From: Diphasiastrum complanatum
Taxonomy: Eukaryota > Streptophyta > Lycopodiopsida > Lycopodiales > Lycopodiaceae
NCBI GenBank assembly: GCA_029204225.1
Contig: CM055111.1
Location: 29,100,340 to 29,164,339 of the forward strand
DNA: 64,000 nt
Direction of reading: 5' to 3'
Part shown: positions 11,179 to 22,700 of the stretch, piece after piece
How positions within the stretch are numbered: the stretch's first letter is position 1
How the letters are laid out: each line of letters begins with the position of its first letter
Position numbers and translations under genes: made by a program
Notes under the pieces: model-generated
Database searches by the model: none
Told to the model about the DNA's origin: nothing
What the model saw: only the letters and a program-made list of their open reading frames with translations

Positions 11179-14100
11179 GCTATCTACTGAGATGGACAGG
11201 TACGATTTATTGCTGGCACCCCTAGTAGCTCCCAGCGCTAGGGTTTTGGGGTCCCCGGGCTTGGGAGCACCCCCGGGGCCCCATCCACACGATCTCCAGA
11301 TTGGAGTATGGAACTGCGACAACATCCATTCCTCCTCCACAGCAGGTGACCTGATTGACTTCATTACTGGACTAGACCTATTGTTTTTCATGGAGACTCA
11401 TGAGAGTCAGGAGCACGGAGTACCCACTCTCCCCGGATATAGATGGGATTCAGTATACAGATCAGAGACCAGATCAGCTAGTGGTCGAGGTTCTGGAGGG
11501 GTGGCTTGTCTCTACAGAGAGTCCCTTGATCGGATGATTGAGTTTATTAGACATGATGAGCATTCACGTTACATCTGGATTCGTATCACTGGACAAGATA
11601 TCGGCTTGGACAAGGACATCTTCATTGATGCATGCTACTTTCCTCCAGAGTCTTCCTCTTTTGCTGAAGGTATTGGATCATCTTATCTGGATCTCTCATT
11701 GGATATCATCCGGTTCACAGAGAGGGGGCATATTTTCCCCACAGGGGATTTTAATGCCAGGACTGCTTCACATCAGATTGAGTTTCATGATATCATGGAC
11801 CAGCTTCGAGTTCATGCCCTTGACAGTGATGATACGAGAGTCACCAGGATCTCTGCAGACGGACCAGGACCTATTACAGCATATGGTGAGCATTTATTGC
11901 AGTTTAGTGAGGCACATGAGTTAGCCATTAATATGGCCTATCCTACTGGCCTAATTCTGGCAGTTATACTTTTCACCCCCACAGCGGCGGTCATAGTGTA
12001 GTTGATTACCTCATGGGGTCACCATCATGCATTCCCCTCATTCACAGTTTTCATATCTCCCCCACTACTCTCTCTGATCATTCGTTCCTTTCCTTCGCTA
12101 TTGGCCACCTCCCACCCCATAAACCCCCATCCCACTCCACGCTACCTCGTGCACCCTGATACACATTCCACTCCCTTTATGCACCACTCTACCAAGTATA
12201 CCTTGCCTCATTACTCCACTCCTTTCCCCGTAACAGCCCACTGGAATCTCAAGCTACCTTCCTCACCACCTCTCTTCATACTGCGGCCTCCCTGGCCTTC
12301 CCATCTAAGCCTCATAACAGCAAACCACGTCATTCATCTCACCCTCTCCATCCACCATGGTATGATGCAGAATGCCACTCCCTTCACCAAGCTGTCACTC
12401 ATGCTTGTTTCCATTCCCCCCATCTCCTTCGTTCCTCACGTCAATCTTATAACTGTACACTTCGTCGTAAAAAACGTGCTTGTGATGACTCTGAAGGAAA
12501 ATGACTTGTGGACCTCCTCCTCAGTTCCTCCTCGGGTGCCTTTTGGCGCGAATTTATCCCCCGTGCCCCACCCCCTCTCCTGGATGATCTCCGTATTTGG
12601 ACCGACTACGCTGCTAGCCTATATACCATATCCACAGACACACCTATCTCTATCTCGCCACGACCATCCGACTTTATCTTCTTTACCCTTGATTTGGTCC
12701 TTGCGGCCATTAAGAAACTGAAAACTCACCGAACTAGAGACATAATCTGAGCTATTGATCCACGCTGCCGACACTCTTCCCCCCACCCTAGCCACTCTCC
12801 TTAACCATGCTATTGTCGCAGGCTTCCCATCCTCTTGGTGCACCAACATTATCTATCCTATCCATAAAAATGGTGACCCCGTGATCCCTGGTAATTACCG
12901 CACTATCATGATTGGCCATGTTCTCGCGAAGTTATATGGCACCATCCTTTAGTCTGCTGTTAGCACAGATGCAGACTCCAAGATTGCATGCATTGGGACA
13001 GGCAGGATTATGAGCTCACTACTCCACCTCCGATCATATCTTCACCCTCCGAGCTCTTATCGAGGAAGCTAAGTACAGGAAGGAAAAGGTTTACTGTTGT
13101 TTTGTAGACTTCAGGAAAGCCTTTGATTCTGTCCCACGCTCCTTGCTCATTCAGAGACTTCATGATCTAGGCTTCTCGACGGATATCACTCTGGTTGTCA
13201 TGGCTCTCTATGAAAGAGTTCTGGGCTGTTTTCGTCATAGCAGCGGTACTTCTGAGCATATTTGGAGTACTATTGGGGTGAAGCAGGGATGCTCTCTTTC
13301 ACCAATTCTTTTTGGACTATATATTGATGAGTTGGAGAGGGTCATGTCTCATTGTGGCGGTGCCGGCTGTAGACTTGGCAGCATTCAGATTGCTATTCTC
13401 CTCTATGCGGATGATGTGGTACTAGTATCTCATACCAGAGAGGGATTACAGAGACAGTTGGATTGCTTATATACTTTCTGTGCCCGTTGGGGCCTAGGGG
13501 TGAACATGGCGAAGACCAAAGTTAAGGTCTTCAACACTTCTCGAGCTTTCATGCAGCGTCAGGAGCTTACTTTTGACGGACATCCTCTAGACATGGTCTC
13601 TTCTTACACTTACCTGGGTGTACTCTTCACTGGTCCTACGTTCAGTATGAGATAGGCGACTACCACTCGACTTGGGAAAGGTCACTCTTCCCTTGTTCAG
13701 TTAGAGAGGTTCTGTTTTTGTAAGTCTATTCATGATGCTCCGAGTAAGTGTAGACTTTTTGACACTCTTGTCACCCCTTCATCCTTGTATGCAGCAGAGG
13801 TATGGTGTACAGGCCTCTCCTCTTCACATTGGGCCAGCATTCCACGTTTGCAGGCCACCATGTTAGCTCGCATGATTCGGGCGAAGCCTTCTGTTCCACA
13901 TGAGATCATCCTTGTTGTGTTTGCCACTCCTCCTATCCAGATAGATGCAGCCTTCCAGCTTATCTCCTACATCCAGAGAGTTCAGGCATTTCCAAATATA
14001 GAGCAGAGATATACACGGTTCTCGCTTATGTCCTCCCACCATCTCTAGGCTTAGGGGTACCGGCTGTCATGGTTCTCTCAGGCGTCACACTTCCTCATGG

Positions 14101-14506
14101 ATTCATTTGGTATCGCTATCACATATCTCCCCTCGGGTACACACCAGTATATCTAACGGTTTCTATATAGAGCCTACCTCAATTGTACCTTGCGACGTCA
14201 GTTGGGGGTTAAGCCTGACTACTACTACCGGGTTCATTTCTTGGAGTAGGACACCACTGGACTTCCAGCGCAACCTCGATATCTGACAGACTCCGATTCA
14301 CATTGGGTCAGCTCAGAGTATCATCACACCAGCTGGCTATCGAGACTGGGAGATTCCAGGGCACCCCGAGGGAGGAGAGATTATGCCAGCTATGTTCTTT
14401 GCATGAGTTGGAGTCTGAGGAGCACTTCATCTTCAGATGCCCAATATATTATGAGATCAGAGGGAGATACCACTGCCTATTCCGAGACATGCCCACTACA
14501 CTTTGA
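11108..14506 (+). pseudogene. LINE copy 3, ORF2 (EN, RT, zf-RVT), several frameshifts
   Basis: The first frame (11108-12001) carries an endonuclease: IGVWNCDNIHSS (N-terminal Asn block), FFMETHES (catalytic Glu) and GDFNARTAS. A one-base loss near 11927, seen against copy 2, ends it early. The pre-RT region follows at 12508-12750. RT blocks are NYRTIMIGHVLAKLYG (~12893-12940), the FRKAFDSVP block near 13110 in another frame, and an intact catalytic LLYADDVVLVS near 13400 inside frame 13143-13655. The tail (13785-14506) contains CQLC-x10-EHFIFRCP, the zf-RVT zinc site. The domain order is complete and the copy is younger than copies 1 and 2, but stops and frameshifts make it inactive. Confidence 0.85.
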
Positions 14507-14835
14507 TCACTCATAGCATATGAGGACCCTCGTTGTGTTGCACTTATGATACGAGAGATGTTCTTGCTATGACATAATATGTTACAGCTCGTATCACATC
14601 CTTCTTTAGCAGCAGTGCAGGATGATATGCTTTACATTAGCTTTTCCTATGCTCCTACTTATTGACTTCAGTCTGTAGCATATGGTTACGTTGTTCTTTT
14701 TTATGCATACTTTTTGGAGACGTTTATATACGCTCCCACAGTTACCACATACTTGACATGTACTTTTATCTGTCTTATATGCCTTTTGGCACGGAAAAGA
14801 CATTAATAAAGCTTCTTCTTCTTCTTCTTCTTCTC
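14507..14835 (+). mobile_element. LINE copy 3, 3' end with hairpin and TTC tail
   Basis: Non-coding. It ends with TGCC-TTTT-GGCA (14780-14791), AGACATTAATAAA and about seven TTC units (14815-14835). The order is identical to the end of copy 1. Confidence 0.7.
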
Positions 14836-15110
14836 ATCTCATCTCCTCCCCTGCTGCTGGGCTACTGTGCACCGCTGCTGTGCACCCTTTGGCCTCCCCC
14901 CCCCTTCTCATTCTCCTTCCCCCTCCCCCCTTTCTCATCTCACCCTCCCTCTTCTAATTCACCTGTCCTCATCTAGCCGTTGAGTCCTACATTGCAGCCA
15001 ATATCAATGTGTTACTGTAGGATTTTCAAGGATTGAAAGCGGAATTGAACATGGTTAAGATGGAAATGTCCCATCTTCAAGAAGCAGAATTGAACATGGT
15101 TTAGGGGGAA
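14836..15110 (+). mobile_element. 5' scrap of a fourth LINE
   Basis: Directly after the TTC tail of copy 3 there is a C/T-rich block (TTCTCATTCTCCTT at ~14908) matching the leader of copy 3. A short coding-like piece follows (LKAELNMVKMEMSHLQ, ~15034-15082) with coiled-coil character. It ends at the microsatellite at 15126. No ORF2 remains. Confidence 0.5.
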
Positions 15111-15121
15111 AAAAAATTAAT

Positions 15122-15125
<4 letters not shown>

Positions 15126-15185
<60 letters not shown>

Positions 15186-15207
15186 ACACACACACACACA
15201 CACACAC
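15126..15207 (+). repeat. (CT)n followed by (CA)n microsatellite
   Basis: About 57 bases of CT repeat run straight into about 25 bases of CA repeat. It lies in the intron before the first visible helicase exon, roughly 270 bases upstream of the acceptor. Confidence 0.95.
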
Positions 15208-15474
15208 CATTGTTGGCTCCTTTCACTCCAAGTTGCGTAACATATAAGAGCATGCATGAACTTCTAAGTTCTAACCTCCTTGATCTTTGCATCTCATACT
15301 TCATTCAAGAGACTGGCTAAAGTTTACTTCTGCTCATCTTTCATTTTTCTGATTATGCTAGGTTTTGAGATGCTTCAGATCTGTTGAGTTGACTTATAGT
15401 GAGTGCAAATCTCTGTTTCACATGATGAAATGTGGTTGATAAATTTCATGATACTAAGAAAGCTATTGTTGCAG

Positions 15475-16792
15475 GATTCTGAAAATGAGCACATATACCA
15501 CTCTGAACTTTTTGTATTGACCAAAAGGATGGTGACGGAAGGAAAACTGAAATTGTCATTTACTATCCCCATATTCGAACCACTGCCGGCACAATACTAT
15601 GTTCGTGCAGTGTCTGATACTTGGTTGCAGTCTTTCTCTGTGCATACAATGTCTTTTCAACATTTAATTCTTCCTGAGGTAACTATGCCGTTTTTCTTCT
15701 ATATTTCCAGTCTTACCATTTTCCTTGAGTGGTATATCTAATCAAAACCGTATACAAAAAAACAACTCCAAGTTTTGTCAATATTCTGAAGGTGACAGCA
15801 TTTGGTCAATTCAAACTTGATTTTTATTTTACTTGCTAATATTAACCTGATCATTATTCTTCTCTAGCTCCACCCGCCACATACAGAGCTTCTTGATTTG
15901 AGACCACTTCCAATAGAAGCTTTAGCAAACAATGTCTACGAGGATCTCTACAACTTCTCTCATTTTAATCCGATCCAGACGCAGGTATGTCTTGCTGGTG
16001 GCATGTAAAAGTGATCAGGTCGTATGACTAGAAATTGAGTGCAATTGATGTATCAATACGTTTGCTACCAAAGACGATTCTTATTTTGTTCGCGCTGATT
16101 GATCCGAAGTTGGTATGTACATCGCAGACCTTTCATACCCTTTATCACACAGACAATAACGTTCTTCTTGGAGCCCCTACTGGTAGTGGGAAAACCATTT
16201 CTGCAGAAATTGCAATGTTCCGTCTCTTCAACACGCAACCTCATATGAAGGTAGTGCATCTTGTGAACGACGAACTTTTTTGTATTTGTCCAGTTTTTGT
16301 TATGTCGGTTAGTAGATATAATCTATTTCAATGATTATGGAACTTGCATTGTGTATAGGTCGTGTATATAGCTCCACTAAAAGCTCTGGTCAGAGAACGG
16401 ATGGAAGGTTGGCAACGAGGTTTGGCAGCCAGACTAGGGAAGCGAATGGTATGCTAGTTGCCTTTTTGACAGTTTTTCCATCCAAGTGATATGTAGAGGG
16501 AAAATTATTTGTGAATAGAAAGGAGTTTTGACTGTCTGTCTGTGCTCCTATACTTGATTGCAGCACTTTGTGATAGTCTTAGCTGGTGGTTTGAAAAAAT
16601 GAAGGCATTGAATATTCTGGAAGTATAGTGTATTGAGACTCTGGGGCTTTCTGAAACGTGTTCCAGGTTGAATTGACAGGAGATTTTACTCCAGATATCA
16701 TGGCCCTTCTTGAAGCAGATATAATTATCTCCACACCAGAGAAATGGGACGGAATAAGCCGAAATTGGCAGAATCGCCTCTATGTCACAAAA
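15475..16792 (+). CDS. Helicase exons a-e: Sec63-1 end and RecA1 motifs I-Ib
   Basis: Five exons, all phase 0, encode visible residues 1-220. The first (68 codons) is the end of the first Sec63 module, with the block [11 protein letters not shown]. The second ends in the Q-like FNPIQTQ. The third holds Walker [10 protein letters not shown] (residues 122-130). The fourth holds [10 protein letters not shown] (motif Ia). The fifth holds TGDFTPD and STPEKWDG (motif Ib). Introns here are short (108-218 bases) and have GT-AG ends. The first exon starts after TTGTTGCAG, and its reading phase shows that an upstream coding exon is required. Confidence 0.93.
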
Positions 16793-19700
16793 GTAAACAT
16801 CCTACTTTTGTTGATTGTTTTTTTACCACGAGGCTATCTTCCATAAAAACTTATCCTTTTTAGGGCAGTGTTTTAAAATGAAACCTGCTATAAGAAAGTA
16901 GAATACCTGTGGATTTCCGTACATGATTACTGCATTTGCTCTTACTTAAAAATTCCATGTGACCTTTCAAGGTCTGGGTTATGTAAATCAATTGAATGTC
17001 TTTGCTGGATATAGATCTTTAAGTTTGCTCAACCACTCTTCCAGCTGAATGAGAAGAAATGTCTCCTCATTAAAGTTTCACTAGAATTTTATCCTAACAA
17101 TTTTTGTTCCATGTTTCACCATCATTGACTTGAGAGTTGTTGTTGAAAAACGTCAATCGCCTTATCTTGCCCTCACATAATTGTAAACAGTTGTATCCAT
17201 AGCTTTGATCTCTGCGTGAGATTCTTCCTTTGTTTTATACCAGATCTCAGTTTTTGTTTGACTCTCGTTTTCTCCATTCTTTCAGAACTTGCACCACCCA
17301 CAGAATCCTGCTATGATTCTGCATCAAACTATGGAGATACGTTGCCTTCCATGGTCCAATTGTATTATGCGATCGTCTGCATAATCGTTCATTGCTAATC
17401 TCCTAGCATCCTCGTGAGTCCTTGTCCTATTTATCTTGTGAATTTGCCCTGTTGTATTATTCGCTCATCCATTACCATCTTCCTTTTGACGATATTATCT
17501 TTCTTGGCAGAAAGAAACTTAGATCTGATTTTGTAAAATTCAATTGTCATCTGGTTTCAAAGATGGTCAGAAAGTTGATCTGTACTGAATTGTAAATTAG
17601 GACATTGATTCAATCTCTAATTCAATCCTGACTGATTAAATGCGGTATTGACCTGTGGGTTGCTATGAATCCCCGGATCCAATGTTTACCCTTGAGTATC
17701 CATGACATTGCCTAATCCAGTTGGGTCTTTCACTCTCATGCATGACGTACTTCTGACCATTTCTTTTAGTCCCTCAAAAATGCCTCAAATAAAAGAATAA
17801 CTCAACAAAAAGTTGTAAATAGTCAAGGTTCTACAATTTTTGAAGAATGTCTCTATGAAACTCAAAGCTTCCGGATTTTTGAAATAGAATTTCAGAAAAC
17901 TTGAGGTTCTTGGACTCTTGGAAAATGAAGTCAAGAAAATTGAGGTTATGGTACTCTCCAAAAACCCGAGATTTTTGAACTCTTGAATAACTCAAGGTTT
18001 TTGGACATGTTGAAAAATGACAAACAAACAAATAACTCTAAAGGACTTGAGACATGGTAGCCTTATAAAACCTCAAGAAAAGAATGCTTAAAAATTACTA
18101 GAGGGGAAGCTAACATTGGAAGGAAAGAACTAGAATTACATGCAAGGAAACTCAACCTCCTAAACATCTAGATCACAAAATGAGGAGAAATCTTTGCTAC
18201 CATTGAACAAGCAATTTTTGCGTGTTATTAAAAAAAAGTGAAACCAAAATGAGAAATTAAATTTTGAATTGAAACTGCACCACGACAAACAAAATTAACA
18301 CAAAGTACAAACATTTCTTAATCAATGCTAATGAAAGGAGGAGCAACGCACTGAACATTTTTAACGAATCTAAGAAACACAACAGAAAAGAAGTATAGAC
18401 AAATTGAAAGCTGGGAAATGAAATGTCAACACATGTTACAATGCTCTTGATTTCTAAATTTGAAAACCTCCTTTGGTATTGCAGCCCTAATGGCCCCTTT
18501 TAATGCCTTGAAGGGTCTCCTTGTCTGTTTCCTTTATACCTTGGCCAATCTTTATTCAAAACCTCACTCAACACCCCTAGGAGCCTATGGCTTATCCTAT
18601 CACCTAGATAGTAATTATGATGCTTTCCTAGCACGTCCCTTTATCAAACTTATATCTTGCCCATGTGAACTTCAGTTCACAAGAACTTTTAAACCATTAT
18701 GATCTTCTTGCCACCCTTTTCTTCCATGATATCCCTCGTATTGATTTATTTAGACCCCAATAAGCACACTTACCTATATACTTTGGCCTCCTTTGTCTTA
18801 AAATGTATTGCAATATGCCCCTCTCAAACCAATTGCTTCCTTATGTTTCCATGACCCTGTATCAAGGACCCTATCGTTCACTTTCAAATCACCCACCTTC
18901 CATATTATTTTACATGGCATGCAAGTATGAAGAAGTTTCCTATGGACTAGTGGCATATGGACACATCATTCATCAAGTCATTCACATTAGTAAGCTTCCC
19001 TTTCTTAGAAGCTCACCGAGAAAGATGATGACACTTCCTCAAAGCCTACTCACAATTCCATCGTTGTAGGGAAAATTGAAAGCACTCTCAACAAGGCTGC
19101 TCCATTTGACGTGACTCTAGCTCTTGATGGTGACGCACAACGTAGCTCCACCATGTTTCAACAACAAGCAATGATAATCAACAAGCCTCCTATTCTCAGT
19201 CACAATTATGGTTTCTCAAAGTCTAACTGTGTGACCCATGGTAGCAACCAAACATTTCAAACATCCAAACTTTGACTAAACGTTTGGATACTGTTTTTTA
19301 TTTAAGGCTTGCAAAAACTTGAATTTTTTTGCTATTTTGTAGGAAAAAATCTCCATTAGTTGTTATACGATAAAAAATAATCACATAAGGGGGACTAGGA
19401 CCATGCAACAACCTTACAATTTTGTAATAAAAAGTTGACAAAGAAGCCACAAATAGGTGAATATTTTTTAGAAAAAAGCTAAAAAAAAGGTTTTAAATAG
19501 AAAAAAGCCTAAAAAAAGGTTTCAAAATTTTTTGAAACACAACGAGTTTAAAATGAATTTGGTTTGGTTAACCGCTTGACTCATTGTGGCAACTCGGGAG
19601 TAGTGTTGGGGTAGTTATCTTTTAGTTAGTCAAGAAAGTCTATTATGTTTTTGTAATCATAAGTTGGCACAAAATTCCACAACTTTGAAAAGAATGGATT

Positions 19701-22700
19701 GTTTTTAGTTAAGTGATATTATAAGTAGCATGATACTTAGCTTGATTATTGGCACAAAGTCAGCTAATTGTTCATCATTTGAAGTTTAGGCTAAAATCAA
19801 GGATTATGACACTTATCTTCAAAGAGATTAGAGTAGAGAGTTGATTATATGGCTCAATAAAAAGAGAGCTTTGTTAGAAAAAACATTGCTATTTTTTTTT
19901 GTTATCTTATTGTTTTATAATCTATGTGGATTAAGTGTTCTGATCTAATGATCCTTTTGATAAACGCAACTCTCTTTCTATAATTCCACTTGATTGTGAC
20001 TTCTGCTAGTACTGGTTATATGTGAATGATCCTCTAGTTGAGTTTAGTTTGCTCTTGAGTTGTGATTTTGATAATTGCCAACTCCTCTATCCTTCCAAAT
20101 TGATTTTCCAAAATTGAACATAATTTGTTCTTTTGGACAATAAGATATCTTGAGATTTTCTTATGATAGAATTGTTGAGTTGACATAGTAGACTTTTGAG
20201 AAACATTGCTACATTATAGTGTTTCTCTCTAAGTTGTTATTGATATGTAGTGTTTTATCCATCAGATTTTCACAAGAAAGCGTTTCCTCCAACCTTCTTA
20301 CTATCCACCTCCTCACTAAGGTGGTATCCTATTGAGCTGAGCCATAGTTGCAAGAATCGATTCTATTTCTCTCAAAGTCCTATCATGGCCAAATACTTAG
20401 GAGATGATTATCTTCTAACATAGTTACAATGGGAACCATAATTTTATGGGTTATTGATGTATCATGCATACCTTAGAAGCCCGTTCCGGTGGGTCGGAAT
20501 TTTCAGTTCCGTACGTTCCAGAACGATTTTTTGTAAGTTAAAAAAAAAAATGTAAAACGACCCTGCTGGCCCGCGCATTCTGCATTTGCATTTCACAGAT
20601 AGCGAGTTGTCATACTTCTAACGAGGACACGAAGGTGCCATGGAAGCCATAAGGCACTCTGGAAGGAAGCTTCATGGAGGCAATGAGCTCCAACGATTCT
20701 TCCTTGAAATTGAGCAGACTTTTCTGTACATCGATGACTGACATATTTTATGCTCATCTTTAAGTATAAAATATTTTATGCTCATCGATGACTGACATAT
20801 TTTCTAATTTTACCTGTTGCTTCAAGAAGCAATTGCTTTCATGAAGAGATTGACATTCTTGCTTGAGAATTACCCTCTCCTGAATTCATCAAGAAAAAGA
20901 TGAAGTGAATACTGAAGAACGGTCTATAATAATCTACAATGTAGCTCAGTCAAACTGACTCAAAGGAAAAAGAACAGTAAATCACTCAGCAAATAAAATG
21001 ACAAACATCAATTGGACATAAAAAGCACAATTACCAAAAAAATACGTAAAGAGCATATCATGGACGTGGTCGAGGAGTTTCCAGCGATGGTGAGCTGGAA
21101 AGAAAGCAGGAAGCCTTGTGGACGTTCACCTTTGATTGAACACACACCTTAGATGCTCCTCAAGCTTCCTTAGATATTATGGTGTTTTTTTCCTTTGTAA
21201 AAAAAAGTATTTTTTTTTTTGAGGGTCTCATTCCGGAACGGAACGCGTTCTGATGCGTTTCAGAACGCGTTCCGTTCCAGAACGGGCAACTAAGATGCAT
21301 ACATACATTGCATTTTAGTCTAGACTTGCCTCTTGTTATCAAGACGAAGGAAGATGGGGCTAGCAATCAATTCACGATGCAATGAGGGTTAATAGAGCAT
21401 CTTATAAAGAACAAGTAACAGCTTTTGTTGGTGCTCTACATGACAAAGACATCACATGTATAAAACACCCCCTAACACCAAAAACCACATTTATTTTCAA
21501 ACGTATTGGTAGAGGTCTTTGAGAAAGTGATAGCACACTTCCTTTTGTTAATAATTGCAATACCTTTTGGGTCATTCTTATTTTCTATACCTTTCATGTT
21601 AATTTGCTCTAATTTTCTACTATTTAGACTCCTTCATTGTTGAAGATATTAGAATACACTTCTTTGGCGCAAATGATAGTTCTATCACGTCACTCACAAA
21701 CAAACTTATTGTTTATTTCCATTTTGAATATGTTCTCTCTAGGTTGATAGTAGATACTTATGATTAGGTTACATGCGTACAATTTGTTTTTTCATCCATG
21801 AGTATTCACAAAAATCTTTCTACTGCTTTTGCTAGAAAGTAAACTTCATAATACTTGAGACCATAATTAGGGTGTCAAAACGTCTTCCTATTTGATGTAT
21901 ATCTATCATTTTAAATCACTTTTGACTAACATTACAATTCCTTCTGAATTATATACAACCATTTCATGATGATTTTATCATATGCATGATTGCAAAATCA
22001 TATGAAAGTAAAGGAAAGATAGCTTACCAACTAGCATATCCGTTTTCTTTTTGTTGGATAACACTTTTATTTCATATTGCGAGGCTCACAGTCTCTTTCT
22101 AGTTATTAGAGCTTTTATAGTCTTGAACAATGGCTATTTTGCCAACGCAAGAAATTGTACTGCATTTTAATTTTTTCGTTTGTCCTCCAGGTGGCTCTGA
22201 TCATACTTGATGAGATCCATCTTCTTGGCGCTGACCGTGGACCAGTTCTTGAGGTTAGCATGCTAATAGGCATCTCCTATTGGAGATCACATTGCAAGAA
22301 TGCGAATTATATGCGCTTGGGTTATTGCAAACTTTTCTTAAATATAAGTTGTCTTACTTATATCAGGTAATAGTGTCTCGGATGCGCTACATTTCAACCC
22401 GAACAGAGTCCCCAATCCGCTTTGTGGGCCTTTCCACCGCTCTTGCAAATGCTAGGTATGTTGGTAGAAACTCAGAAAGGTAAAGCAAGTGGTGCAGGAA
22501 TCTAACATTTGAGCCTGATTTGCTTTTTCTATCCACTATAATGCACTAAAGAACTTGTATAATAAAAACACTGATAATTCATTATCTTTATGAAATTATT
22601 GACAATGCGTGTTGTTTTCTTATTTGGGCATTTCTATAGGGACTTGGCAGACTGGCTCGGAATTCGGGATATTGGTCTGTTCAACTTCAAGCCAAGTGTT

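Noticed and set aside
16035-16334. Continuous 99-codon frame with the Walker A motif as a small separate gene
   Set aside because: The ends extend into introns; splice sites at 16128 and 16250 show it is one helicase exon.
18440-19250. Possible decayed gene from open stretches (18460-18702, 18803-19069)
   Set aside because: No family motif on either strand, no consistent splice sites, and stops in all longer readings.
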